Below are positions 41,901 through 54,507 of a stretch of DNA of 64,000 nt, piece by piece. Both the position numbers and the translations under genes were made by a program. Each line of letters opens with the position of its first letter. Positions within the stretch are counted from its first letter, which is position 1. The notes beneath the pieces were generated by a model, which saw only the letters and a list, made by a program, of their open reading frames with translations, made no database searches and was not told where the DNA came from. Source of the stretch: Paramecium octaurelia (Eukaryota > Ciliophora > Oligohymenophorea > Peniculida > Parameciidae); contig CAJJDP010000156.1 in assembly GCA_905182995.1 (NCBI GenBank), positions 186,001-250,000 of the forward strand, read 5' to 3'.

Positions 41901-44900
41901 GCTTAAAAATTAACACAATGTTAGAAATATGTGAATATATCTGGAGTGTTTTGCTCNAAGCTAGAATCAAAACATAAGATGGAGTAGATGATTAAGGAAA
42001 TCCAAAATACATTTATGTAACAGGAAAATGTGGTTGGTTGAATAATGCTTGCAAAGATTTGGCTTGTTCAGATTTAACAGGAGCGTATTACAATACTGAT
42101 GCAAATTGTGCAGCAGAACTATCAACCTGTATTAGTAATAGAGTTGATGCTTGCATAACCAAATATGACTGTAGCAAACTTCTTGGAACATAATCAACAT
42201 GTTTAAGTTATCCAGGATATTGTACTAATGTTGCTTCAGCTACAGATACAACACCTTGTGTGTCAAGAAAATGTGCAGATAATACAGATGCAACAGATAA
42301 TGCTACATGCGCTACTTTCTTACCAGGATGTATTAGTAGTGGAAAAGGTTGTGTTGACTACACTACTCCATGCACATCAATGAAAGGAACCTAAGAAAAT
42401 TGCAATAAGCTATTTGCTTATAAGAGTGGATCAAGCACCAACTTTACAACATATTAATGCTACAATAGTGCAAGTGCAACTGATAGTGATTTTTGCAAAG
42501 TAAAAACTTGCAAGTTGGCTGAAAACTAGACTGATGGTTCATGTGGATCATTTTTAGATGGATGTGTCTATAATGGTAATGCAGGCTGTGTTGATCCTAA
42601 GGCTGCTGACACAACTTGTGCAAGTTACACAGGTGTCGCTGCATTTTGTGAATCAGCAATTGTAGGAACCAATAGTTCAAAATATTGCTTCGGAACAGCT
42701 ACATCAGGTGCTTGCAAAACTAGAGAATGTACAGATAATACAACAGCCACAAAAGATGAGGATTGTGAGGCTTTCTTGACAGGATGCATAGCAAAATCTG
42801 AAGGAGGTTGTGTTGCTAAATCTGCAAGACAGTGTGCTGCATAAACAGGAACTGTTGCTACTTGTCCCAATTTTAGTGGTGGTTTATCTCCAAGTTGGAC
42901 AAAGGTTGCATGCACAAGATATGATACTTGTGCAGATAGAGTTTGTTCAGACAAAGCAAGTCCTTCATAAGCTTCAGATTGCACAGATTATAAATCAACT
43001 TGTAGGTTTTTAAAGGCTGGAGCTCCATGTATTGATGCAGGTCTTTGTACTAGTTACTCTACCCCTGATACTGCTACAACTGATTAATAAAAGTTTGATT
43101 ATTGTACAACTATTAAAGATAACAGTGGATATGTTTGTGGTTGGGCTTCAGGAACAAAGTGTGCAGTTAGAACTTGTGATTAATTCTTGAGCACATTTAC
43201 TACTTCATTGACATGTGTTACATATTTATAAAAGGGTGTTTCAAGTGCAGCAGCTGATACATGTAAATTAGCAGGAACATTCTGTTATTTACCAAATAAG
43301 GCAAATTGTGACTATGCATTCCCAACTGGAATTACTACAGATGCTTAAAAATTAACACAATGTTAGAAATATGTGAATATATCTGGAGTGTTTTGCTCAT
43401 TTAAGACAGGTGATGCAACTTGTACTTAACAAGACAAATGTGAAAAATTAGTTTCTTAAACATCTGCTTAAGTTTGTAATGATGTTTTAGGTTACTCTAA
43501 CGGAATATGCTAAAAAGTGAGTAACACAGGTTGCTTATCAACTGTTGCTGCTTGCGGAAGTTATACCTTAGATTCCTCACTAAGTGATGCTAATAAAAAG
43601 GCTGCTTGTGAATCTTTGAAACTTGTTAATGATGTTACAAAATTCGGTTTAGGAACTGCAACATATACAGGATGTACATGGTCGACTGGTAATACATGCA
43701 CAGCATACACTTGTGCTACTATCTCCTCAGCTACAAGTTAAAAAGATTGTGACAGCAAATTTTCAGGATGTTATTATTATGCTGGAAAATGCTATGCAGC
43801 AGTTGCAGCTGGCTCTTGTCCAACAGTTTTCCCATCTGATGCAGACACAGATACTAAGAAGGCTAATTATTGTAAGTCAGTGTATGAAACTACTAAAGGA
43901 TATTGTGAAATTAAAGCTGATGGCACAGGTTGTCAAACTCCAGCAAATGCTGATTGCGTTCTCACATTATCTTCTGCTTGGACCAAAGCTACCTTTGATG
44001 GAGCTACTCCAACAACTGATGCATTTTGCATTACCCAATCTATTAAAGACAAAACTAAATATTGTATCAAAGATGACGCAGCCAAGTGTAAAGCAGGAAC
44101 TTGTGAAAACATTACAGCAACTAGTTAAAATGATTGTGATCTACATTTAACTGGATGTGTATTCTCAGCTGGTAAATGTAGAACACCAAAAGGTGGTATT
44201 TCTGTTGTTGGAGACTGTGCTGACACATCTAAACTTCCTTTTACAGATGCCACAGGTTTGGCAGGTAGCGCTAAAACTGCATATTGCTAAATCTTTTCAA
44301 AAGATGGAGCAACTGTATTCTGCACATACGATGAATTTCATGCGACAACTTAAACAGCTTGTGTAGCTGCAGGAAACTGTGACTCATATACAACATTACC
44401 CGCCGGTGATGCAGCTAGATAAACCTATTGCTTGAGTAAAATAAATTCCACTGGTAAAAAATGTGGATTTACAGCTGGAGCCGCTAAATGCAGAGATTTT
44501 GATTGTTAAGATATTGCAAGTCCAACATCTTAAGTTGATTGTGACCTCTAAGCAAATTCATTAAAATGTGTTTATTATAAAGGAACTTGTGTAAATGATG
44601 ATAATACTTGTGATAAAGTTCCAGCCGTTGGAACCTCAGCAGATGATAAAAGATCATACTGTGCGGGTACATCACTTGCAGATACATGTACTTATGCCGT
44701 TGGTACTTACTGTGTAAAGTAAGATACATGCGATACATATGATGTGACAGATGCAACAGATAAAGCAGCTGCTTGTGGAGCTTTATCTGACGGAACTAAT
44801 AAATGCACATTTATTCAAGGTACTAAGTGTGTCACAGTGGATATTTGTAGTAAATACGATGGAACAACTACAGCAGCTCTTGGACCCGCATCTGGTTCAG

Positions 44901-47900
44901 AAGAAGCATAATGTAAAGCCGTTAAATCAAAAACCAATTACCCATGCATGAAAGATGCTGATAAGAAATGCAAAGCATAAGCTTGTACCGATAATGACGC
45001 CAGTGCTACAGATTGTGCTAATAATGCTCCAGATTGTATTTATTATTCAAGTAAATGCATTTCCAAAGATACTTGTGCAAATTATACAGCATAAGGTAGT
45101 GATGATGCAGCCAAATAAACTTGGTGTGAAGGAGTTGCAAATTCATCAGGAGATTTATGTGCTTGGGATTCTACAAATAAAAAGTGTAAAGATAGAGTAT
45201 GCGGTGATAAATAATTCTATACAGACTTTGATTGTTCAAGTTACCTCAAATCTTGCAAGACAAATGGTTAAACATGCGTTACTTCAACTACTCAATGCAA
45301 TTCACTTAATGGATCCACAGAATTTTGCAATCTCTTATTAGATACAACAGGAAAAGATAGATGTAAACCACTAGCACCAGCTTCTCCAACAGCTGCAGGA
45401 GCATGCACAAATAAACAATGCTATGACAATGTTACAGCAACATCTGATTCTGAATGTGATTCTTATTTGAGTGGATGTGTCACACGTGGAACAGGATGCA
45501 TTCCAAATACAGAACAATGCACATCCTACAGAGGAACTAAATTGTAATGTGAATAATTCAAAAGATACACTGGATTGGATGCTAATAAAAATCCAACTTA
45601 TGAATATTGTTCTGGTGATGCTTCTAATACTGCCACTGGAAAATGTAAAGTAAGAACTTGTGCTGATAATACTACAGCAACATCAGATACTGATTGTGCT
45701 GCTTATTTGAAAGGATGTATTACAAAGGGTACTGGATGTATTGATGCAACATCATCTTGCAGTGGATTTAAAGGAGATTAGGCCACTTGTGCTAAATTCA
45801 TGGCAAGCTCAGGAAAAGATTATTGTTGGAACACTTCAACTGCACTAGTAACAGCTGCTTGCGCAAAGAAGAAGTGCAGTGATATTGCTGGTAAAAACAA
45901 TAAGGATTGTAATGATGGTATGCCACCATTCAAGGCAACAGATGATCCTTTCTGTGTCTATGATGGAACTGGTTGTATTGATTATGGAAAGAATTGCAGT
46001 ACCTTCAATGGAACTGAAGAAACATGCCCAACATATTTGGCTAAAGATGGACCATGCAAAGCTACTACAGTTGGAACAATCAAAGGAGCATGTGCTAAGA
46101 GAGTATGCACAGAAGCACCAAATACACTTGCAACAGATGCTGATTGTTAGAAATATCATAAAGATTGTTATACAACTGGTTATGGATGCTCATCTGTTAA
46201 GAACTGCAGTAATTTGACATCATAAGCCGCTTGTAAATTAAGAGCAGAATGCACATGGGCTAATTAATGTACAGCTTCTATTACTACTTGTGCCACTTAC
46301 AGTAACACCAGTTACTCGTAATGTACCAATTCTAAAGTCAATGGTAAATTCTGTGCTTGGACAGAATCCAACTCAACATGCAGAGCTTAAACTTGTGAAG
46401 ATTAACCAGCAACAATTGCTTCTCATGCTCAATGTTAAAGCTTTGCTGATACATGTACTACATCTGGAGCTGGTTGTTTGACCATTACAACATGTGCATC
46501 ATACAAGACTCAATCAATCTGTATTGCTGCCTCAACAACTAAAGATGGAGTAGGAAGATGTGGTTGGGATACTGCAACAAATAAATGCAGAGCTAGAGTT
46601 TGTGGTGACAAGAACGGTTTAACTGACGATGAATGTAACACCTTCCTCGCTGGTTGCAAGACTAATGGATAAAGTTGTGTTACTGGAACCTCATGTACTG
46701 AATTTTCTAATAAATAATTTTGTATTAAATCCAACTATGGACCATGCCTTTGGGTTAATGGATCATGCTATGATTATGACAGATGTGAAGATGCTATCAA
46801 GAAGACACACTCTGAGTGCTAAGGATTCTCACCATTGTGCACAACCAATGGAGACACATGTATTCCAATTACCAATTGTGCCAGCACAACATTGAAGGCA
46901 TCATGCGTCGTCGGAACTGATGGAGCTTGCGGATGGTTACCAACTGGAAAATGCTAAAAGTTCGGATAATGCACAGATGCCGTTGCTGCCACCAACGATG
47001 AATGTCTCTCATATGGACCAACTTGTATTACTGATGGAACTGCNCTATGACAATGTTACAGCAACATCTGATTCTGAATGTGATTCTTATTTGAGTGGAT
47101 GTGTCACACGTGGAACAGGATGCATTCCAAATACAGAACAATGCACATCCTACAGAGGAACTAAATTGTAATGTGAATAATTCAAAAGATACACTGGATT
47201 GGATGCTAATAAAAATCCAACTTATGAATATTGTTCTGGTGATGCTTCTAATACTGCCACTGGAAAATGTAAAGTAAGAACTTGTGCTGATAATACTACA
47301 GCAACATCAGATACTGATTGTGCTGCTTATTTGAAAGGATGTATTACAAAGGGTACTGGATGTATTGATGCAACATCATCTTGCAGTGGATTTAAAGGAG
47401 ATTAGGCCACTTGTGCTAAATTCATGGCAAGCTCAGGAAAAGATTATTGTTGGAACACTTCAACTGCACTAGTAACAGCTGCTTGCGCAAAGAAGAAGTG
47501 CAGTGATATTGCTGGTAAAAACAATAAGGATTGTAATGATGGTATGCCACCATTCAAGGCAACAGATGATCCTTTCTGTGTCTATGATGGAACTGGTTGT
47601 ATTGATTATGGAAAGAATTGCAGTACCTTCAATGGAACTGAAGAAACATGCCCAACATATTTGGCTAAAGATGGACCATGCAAAGCTACTACAGTTGGAA
47701 CAATCAAAGGAGCATGTGCTAAGAGAGTATGCACAGAAGCACCAAATACACTTGCAACAGATGCTGATTGTTAGAAATATCATAAAGATTGTTATACAAC
47801 TGGTTATGGATGCTCATCTGTTAAGAACTGCAGTAATTTGACATCATAAGCCGCTTGTAAATTAAGAGCAGAATGCACATGGGCTAATTAATGTACAGCT

Positions 47901-49640
47901 TCTATTACTACTTGTGCCACTTACAGTAACACCAGTTACTCGTAATGTACCAATTCTAAAGTCAATGGTAAATTCTGTGCTTGGACAGAATCCAACTCAA
48001 CATGCAGAGCTTAAACTTGTGAAGATTAACCAGCAACAATTGCTTCTCATGCTCAATGTTAAAGCTTTGCTGATACATGTACTACATCTGGAGCTGGTTG
48101 TTTGACCATTACAACATGTGCATCATACAAGACTCAATCAATCTGTATTGCTGCCTCAACAACTAAAGATGGAGTAGGAAGATGTGGTTGGGATACTGCA
48201 ACAAATAAATGCAGAGCTAGAGTTTGTGGTGACAAGAACGGTTTAACTGACGATGAATGTAACACCTTCCTCGCTGGTTGCAAGACTAATGGATAAAGTT
48301 GTGTTACTGGAACCTCATGTACTGAATTTTCTAATAAATAATTTTGTATTAAATCCAACTATGGACCATGCCTTTGGGTTAATGGATCATGCTATGATTA
48401 TGACAGATGTGAAGATGCTATCAAGAAGACACACTCTGAGTGCTAAGGATTCTCACCATTGTGCACAACCAATGGAGACACATGTATTCCAATTACCAAT
48501 TGTGCCAGCACAACATTGAAGGCATCATGCGTCGTCGGAACTGATGGAGCTTGCGGATGGTTACCAACTGGAAAATGCTAAAAGTTCGGATAATGCACAG
48601 ATGCCGTTGCTGCCACCAACGATGAATGTCTCTCATATGGACCAACTTGTATTACTGATGGAACTGCTTGCATTGCTAAAGCAGCTTGTGCTACCTATAA
48701 GACATAAACAGCATGTAATAACCTCGGAACTGATGGTATCTGCTATTGGAATGCCACTGCTAATACTTGTAAATTGAAGGAATGTGGAGATGAATAAAAG
48801 GGTACAAACGACTAATGCAAACTTATCTCAGTAACTGGAGGATCTTGCACAACTGATGGAACCAAATGTATCCCATATGCTGCTTGCTCAAGCTATGTTG
48901 AAGCTGGTTGTTTCTATGGAACTGATGGAGAATGTATTTTCGCATTACCAGTTGGAGCTACTACAGGAACTAAGGCCTGCAGATAAAAGCAATGTGAAGA
49001 TATCACTGGAGGAACATCAAATGCTAATTGTATGGGTGTTATCACAGGAAAGGCTTGTGTTTCCAATGGAACAAGTTGCATTGCCAAGGCTGCCTGCTCA
49101 ACCTATAAGACCATCACATCTTGCAACGGAGGTGGTTTGGAAAACAGCAAATCAACTGTTTGTGCTTTCACTCCCACTGGAACTGATAAGGTTAATGGAA
49201 CATGCAAGACCTTCACAGCTTGTGCCGATGCTACCAAAGATAAATTGGCTTGCACAACCAACCCAACATGCAAATGGACTGAAAACTCAACAGGAACAAA
49301 TTGTGCTAATCACGCTTGTGATACCTTTGCCACCGGAACTGATTGTCAACCAATTCCAAGTTTCGATGGAACCTCATCCACCGTTTGTGTTCTTTAAAGC
49401 GGAAAATGCGCTGCTGCTGATCCAGGAACCATGACTGATTCCAAGATTTGCTACACTAAATCAGCTTACACTTATAGTTGGAACGCCGCTACTAATAAAT
49501 GTGAAAGTTGCATTTCAGGATCTGTCAATCCAAACAATTCAAATGGAACTAACAATAACACAGATAATGGAACAACTACCACCGACAGTGCTTACATCTT
49601 GTCAGTTATTTCACTCGGTCTTTTGGGATTAATGGCATGA
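38964..49640 (+). CDS. Surface (immobilisation) antigen, GPI-anchored, complete but inflated by assembly
   Basis: ATG 38964, signal peptide MKNLIFICLLAMVLA, then thousands of bases of cysteine-periodic modules (for example CITTGKGCVLATTKP-like units ending in CxxY or CxxF), and a C-terminus with a Thr-rich spacer and hydrophobic tail (SAYILSVISLGLLGLMA) typical of a GPI signal, TGA at 49638. Two exact internal duplications (1442 and 1624 nt including one N each) each break the frame; removing both leaves 7611 nt, exactly 2537 codons, with the frame the same at start, middle and end. So the real gene is one intact 2536-aa antigen. It coats the cell and cilia; one antigen is expressed at a time. 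Confidence 0.92.
40516..43398. repeat. Unmerged contig overlap, 1441 bp x2 around N at 41957
   Basis: Positions 40516-41956 and 41958-43398 are the same at every point I compared, offset 1442, separated by a single N. The left copy ends where the left contig ends and the right copy begins where the right contig begins. If real, the duplication would shift the antigen frame (1442 is not a multiple of 3). I read it as one sequence present twice in the scaffold. Confidence 0.9.
45421..48667. repeat. Unmerged contig overlap, 1623 bp x2 around N at 47044
   Basis: 45421-47043 equals 47045-48667, offset 1624, with one N between. Same geometry as the overlap around 41957, and again the extra length would break the antigen reading frame. 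Frames either side agree only when both extra copies are removed. Confidence 0.9.
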
Positions 49641-50164
49641 TTTTGATTTTCATATTATATATAGGGAAAAATTTATTAATGAAAAAAATTAATTAATTAA
49701 ATCTTTTAAGAAAACAGTTTTTTAATTAAATCAAATAAATAGTAAATATAGAATTAATTAAAATAGGATTTAGTTATTACAAACAAGAACTTCTTTAGAC
49801 TGAAGTATAAATCTCTCATCAATTTTGAGGAAGAATTTCTTTATTCATTTACAAATCTTCTTGGAATTCTTCAGTAATCTTTAAAAAAACTTTAAATTCC
49901 TTAAAAATTAAGTTTAACCTGTTGTAAATTTTACCTGAATATTTAAGATCAAATATATTAATTTATTAAACTAATTTTGAAAGACAAAATAATTAAAGCA
50001 TTCCTTTCATTATTGATTTAACAATCACTGCGAGACAGTCAAATAAGAAGGAAGGTGATAAGTTCACAAAATTTATACATAAAAATTGATTGGATTACAT
50101 AATTGTTTCACCAACAGAAGAGTGACACATTGAAAACCTAAAGGAAAGATATGGGATAATGATT
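49641..50164. other. 3' flank of antigen copy 1, decayed relative of flank of copy 2
   Basis: About 520 bases. From 49698 on it differs from the flank after the second antigen end, but short blocks (tagttatta, aagaact.ct.tagac, a minus-strand DLK(Y/F) reading) recur in the same order, so the two flanks share ancestry. On the minus strand a frame DLKYSGKIYNRLNLIFKEF stops early at TGA. It looks like a decaying copy of a downstream gene. Confidence 0.5.
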
Positions 50165-50165
50165 N

Positions 50166-51080
50166 GGAACTGATGGTATCTGCTATTGGAATGCCACTGC
50201 TAATACTTGTAAATTGAAGGAATGTGGAGATGAATAAAAGGGTACAAACGACTAATGCAAACTTATCTCAGTAACTGGAGGATCTTGCACAACTGATGGA
50301 ACCAAATGTATCCCATATGCTGCTTGCTCAAGCTATGTTGAAGCTGGTTGTTTCTATGGAACTGATGGAGAATGTATTTTCGCATTACCAGTTGGAGCTA
50401 CTACAGGAACTAAGGCCTGCAGATAAAAGCAATGTGAAGATATCACTGGAGGAACATCAAATGCTAATTGTATGGGTGTTATCACAGGAAAGGCTTGTGT
50501 TTCCAATGGAACAAGTTGCATTGCCAAGGCTGCCTGCTCAACCTATAAGACCATCACATCTTGCAACGGAGGTGGTTTGGAAAACAGCAAATCAACTGTT
50601 TGTGCTTTCACTCCCACTGGAACTGATAAGGTTAATGGAACATGCAAGACCTTCACAGCTTGTGCCGATGCTACCAAAGATAAATTGGCTTGCACAACCA
50701 ACCCAACATGCAAATGGACTGAAAACTCAACAGGAACAAATTGTGCTAATCACGCTTGTGATACCTTTGCCACCGGAACTGATTGTCAACCAATTCCAAG
50801 TTTCGATGGAACCTCATCCACCGTTTGTGTTCTTTAAAGCGGAAAATGCGCTGCTGCTGATCCAGGAACCATGACTGATTCCAAGATTTGCTACACTAAA
50901 TCAGCTTACACTTATAGTTGGAACGCCGCTACTAATAAATGTGAAAGTTGCATTTCAGGATCTGTCAATCCAAACAATTCAAATGGAACTAACAATAACA
51001 CAGATAATGGAACAACTACCACCGACAGTGCTTACATCTTGTCAGTTATTTCACTCGGTCTTTTGGGATTAATGGCATGA
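50166..51080 (+). CDS. Surface antigen, 3' end only (second copy)
   Basis: Identical to codons of the last 915 bases of the antigen ending at 49640, including the Thr-rich spacer and GPI-type tail, TGA at 51078. The 5' part is cut by the N at 50165. Because its downstream DNA differs from that of the first copy, it probably belongs to a paralogous antigen gene whose body is absent from this scaffold, or the join is chimeric. Confidence 0.75.
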
Positions 51081-51139
51081 TTTTGATTTTCATATTATAT
51101 ATAGGGAAAAATTTATTAATGAAAAAAATTAATTAATCT

Positions 51140-51420
51140 TTAATAAGATTGTTTTAAAAATAAAATCTAAATAATAGTTTTAGAATTTAATTAGGTTTTA
51201 GTTATTATATAAAATAATATTCAATACATTTGCTAATCTCATACAAATAAGAACTACTCTAGACAGATGTATAAGGATTATAATCCATTATTAAGGATTT
51301 ATTTCTTAATTTATTAAGTTATTTAGTGTCTAAAAATTGATGTTAGAGTTTTTCGAATAGCCTTTCAAGGAACTTGAGATCTCTTGCATTGATTGAGTTA
51401 TACTTTGGACAATTTTTGAT
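51140..51420 (-). pseudogene. Remnant of a gene lying downstream of the antigen
   Basis: On the minus strand a coherent stretch reads NCPKYNSINARDLKFLERLF, EKLQHQFLDTKQLNKLRNKS and DYNPYTSVQSSSYLYEISKC, preceded by TGA (51423-51421) with no Met after it. It is the better-preserved relative of the short DLKYSGK frame at about 49790-49960. I do not recognise the family. It may be an exon of a gene with introns that I could not place, but the flanking decay suggests a remnant. Confidence 0.4.
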
Positions 51421-53898
51421 TCAAATATTGTAAGAAATGAGTTGTTATTATCTTAATAGTTTTGATTTGAGAATCTAAAAATATTTTTCTGGGGCTTTAA
51501 TCTGACTCAATTTTCTTAGAGATGATATTTTTTTGAATTAGTTTTATTTTAATTTATTTTAATTGGCGAAACTGCATCTTTATATTATCATATGAATACA
51601 GTTTGGTTAGTTTTTATTATGCTTCTTTAGGTAAGGTATTTTACTGTTAAAGTTTGCTATTTAACTCAATAATACCTAGTCTATGTAGTTTCAATTTAGA
51701 ATTTGTCTTCTCAAAGCAATACATTTAATTAAAAATAACTTAGAATGTTGGAGCTATTACTTTGAAACTTTGCTTCTTTAGTATTTTTATTAACTATAAC
51801 CTGGGTAATTCTTAAGTTGAGAAATTTAAGAAATTATAATCTCTTACACATTACCAGAATCATCCGACCTTTTAGATTGCACTTTGAAAACTGTATAGAT
51901 TAAAGAAGGAAAAATTTTGCTTTCGAGGAGATGAGAAACAGATTTGATTAATAACTTCATTATTGCGAAAGAAAAACATATATAAAATATTTTAAAAAAG
52001 TATATCTTTATATACTATTTAATTTAGGTTCCTTGTTTTAACCAAAATAAATAATAAATTACTTGACTAACTAGGCTTTTTTAGTATTTATATCTTACTT
52101 TCTCATAATTAATAACTTTAAGGATCAATATAGAAAGAAATATAAAAATATCATATTATTTAGTGAATAATTTACAATCAAAAAGAGAAATTTTCGATCA
52201 CTTTAATGGGTTTAGAATCAAAAGTAAATATATGAAATAAACAATTAAATGAAATCTAAAATTTAGCATCAAGTAATTTTATATTTAAATCTTCATCTTC
52301 GCAATTTAGTGATGATTCCTTTTGATCTTAAGAAAATATTTTTCATCTATAATATTTAGAGGTATTCTACAAGAAAGCCCAATTGTGTTTATTCTGTAGT
52401 AGCTGATATTTAGCATTTTTTAATTTAAATAGCTAGTCTAGCGTTTAAATAGGTTGCTTTTATATTTCTAAAGTTTATTTTAATAATTGAAGTATGTTGA
52501 AAACAAGCAATAAGAAATATCTATTATTTACTTGGTTGACATCATATGTATTAAAAATGCATAATTCTCTAGAGAAAAATACTTTAAGTAAGTAATCATA
52601 ATTAAGATTTAATTTCATCATTTAAAAGATATAGAATTTACAAAGAAATTTCGATTATTATTCAAATATCAAAACTTAAAACATGCTTGAATTTTAAGTG
52701 AATAATAAACAAATTAAATTAAATTGTTTTGTAAATAAAAAATAGATATAAAACAAAATATTTTTGTATTTTATACTTATAAGAATTACAATTCTAAAAC
52801 AATTATGTGAATTGAAAATTTGACAGCGTAATTAGATGAGAAAGATAAGGAATAACTAAACTAATATTTTATGATAACCAATAATTCAAATAGTAAGAAG
52901 GGTATAGCAATAAAGATGTGTGTTAGATGAAATGATGCGTTAAGGACTGATTTAATTCATTGCCCTCTATTCTAGACATTCATGACTAATTAAGTATTTG
53001 GTTTAGCCAAAAAACTAGAATCGTTTTCCATTCTATTAAAGTTAAACCCAAAACTAGGAGCACTGGAGTCCAGTCAACAGACCTATATCTATTGATTCTA
53101 TTAAGTTTACTAGAAAACTGTCAGGCGGATGCACATCCACTCTTGCCATGAGAGGGATGATTGACCAATTACTCTTGCTCGACTAGCTCTGCCAATTACT
53201 TGATGAACTGACTGCGAGCTTAGATACAGACCTTCATATAATCCCATGGAAATGAGGATGGCATTCGTCCGCTCTGAGTGGTGCAAATGGCTTTGGATAC
53301 TTTAGAGATTCTAAAAATTGGCACGACTCTAAATTTGCATATTTATCATTTAATTGATAAAATACCTGTTAAATATGTTTTTTTTTATTGATAAAAAATT
53401 GAAATAATAATGGCTTGATATCAGGAATTGATTAGAAATGTTGCATAACGTATGGAATTTGAATTAATAATCTTCAAGAAAAATCAATCTAAAATTAAAA
53501 TAATTAATAATACATCAATAATATTATGATCGGTTGATTCTTTTAATTTCCCTACTAATTCTTTTATACCATCTATAAGTGTTATGGTTAGAGGAGATTC
53601 AACGGAAAATGTGCTGAAGGGATAACTTTAAGAAGATACTATCTCATTTATTTTTAAGTTGAATAATTATAAACAATTGACTCAACTTTGGGTGGTTAAA
53701 GTCCTCTCATAGGTTGAATAAAGCTTTGAATATTTCTACTTGAAAGCTAATATTATCAATAGCAGAACATAATCTTCTTAGATCTTGAAGTTTCATCACC
53801 ATTCACCTGTTCTTCTTAAAATTTGACACATTTAAAGAGTCCCTCATAGTTTGTTTCACCTACAATATTGTTTATTAATTCTTAGCCTAGAACAAATC
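51421..53898. other. AT-rich region, no clear gene
   Basis: About 2.5 kb, over 80 percent A+T through most of its length. One less AT-rich island at 53090-53340 reads on the minus strand MPSSFPWDYMKVCIQARSQF and, in another frame, MARVDVHPPDSFLVNLIESI; it looks like coding sequence, but frames do not join. A second coding-like bit lies at about 53740-53890 and belongs with the minus-strand frame at 53899-54507. No RNA gene or repeat is recognised. Confidence 0.45.
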
Positions 53899-54507
53899 TC
53901 AGCTCTTTAACTCGTTATTTCTCTAATTGATTTAGCACACTATTTTAACATTATAATTTACCTGTTTAAATGTTTTAGGAGCTTCAGAATAATTTAGGAT
54001 GGAGTTTGAAATAGGTTTCATAACCAAAGATCTGGATAAATCTCTAAAATCTTATGGGATTGTCTGCTCTGAGATCGTCAACTTCCCTCCTTCATTCAGG
54101 TCAATAACATAAATTTTCATTTAATTGAAGTGCTTATCCTGATTATTTACAACATCCTAATCTGTCTTCACAAACTAACCAGCCTTGTTTTAGCTCCAAC
54201 TTCCTCTAGATTATTTTTTACTCTTGCCCTATTCAGAATCCGAGCTAATGATACCTAGCATTATTTTTAATTAAATATTACTTTACTTTACAATGACATA
54301 ATCAGCTGTATCTAAAGCTTCAGTAAAGTTTTTCTATTAAATTCTGATTTGTTCTTCTGTTAAATTCTGATATTTAAAATCTTCACCACCTTCATATTCA
54401 TAACTTCTATCTTACTTTCTTTCCTGGCAGCATTCTAGGATTCCCTTTAAAAAAAGTGATTCTTTTGATTCTCCATCCTTGAATTGGATTATTTAAATGA
54501 ATAGCAT
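53899..54507 (-). CDS. Hypothetical protein, gene ends unresolved
   Basis: A minus-strand frame from Met at 54507 to TGA at 53899 (202 codons), and open further upstream to about 54600. Composition is protein-like: QFKDGESKESLFLKGILECC, YEYEGGEDFKYQNLTEEQIR, GKLTISEQTIPQDFRDLSRS. A 22-nt candidate intron (GTAAAT...ATAG) near the 3' end would lead into CAKSIREITSQRAEICSRLR, and more coding-like sequence follows to about 53740; upstream, an exon starting MDLQNFNLFLIFQNEQYLRN near 54730 probably belongs to it. I could not join all parts in one frame, so it may be a gene with misplaced introns, a frameshifted assembly or a pseudogene. Confidence 0.5.

Larger units (their letters stand above)
48726..51137. 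repeat. 972-bp identical antigen 3' ends with divergent flanks, around N at 50165
   Basis: 48726-49697 equals 50166-51137 (offset 1440), covering the last 305 codons of the antigen and 57 bases of 3' flank. Unlike the other junctions, identity then stops although the left contig continues 467 bases to 50164; downstream the two flanks are only distantly similar. So these are two different loci with the same 3' coding sequence, or a mis-join. Confidence 0.85.

Noticed and set aside
41183..42984. Identical minus-strand frames at 41183-41542 and 42625-42984 that look like a repeated gene
   Set aside because: They are antisense shadows of the antigen coding sequence, seen twice only because of the contig overlap.
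45845..47783. Cys-rich minus-strand frames (45845-46159 and 47469-47783)
   Set aside because: Antisense reading of cysteine/serine/threonine-rich antigen modules; same codon positions mirror the plus-strand periodicity.
40516..48667. Real tandem repeats inside the antigen (as in the central repeats of some antigens)
   Set aside because: Copies match wherever compared, are separated by a single N, and would shift the frame; antigen central repeats are in-frame and imperfect.
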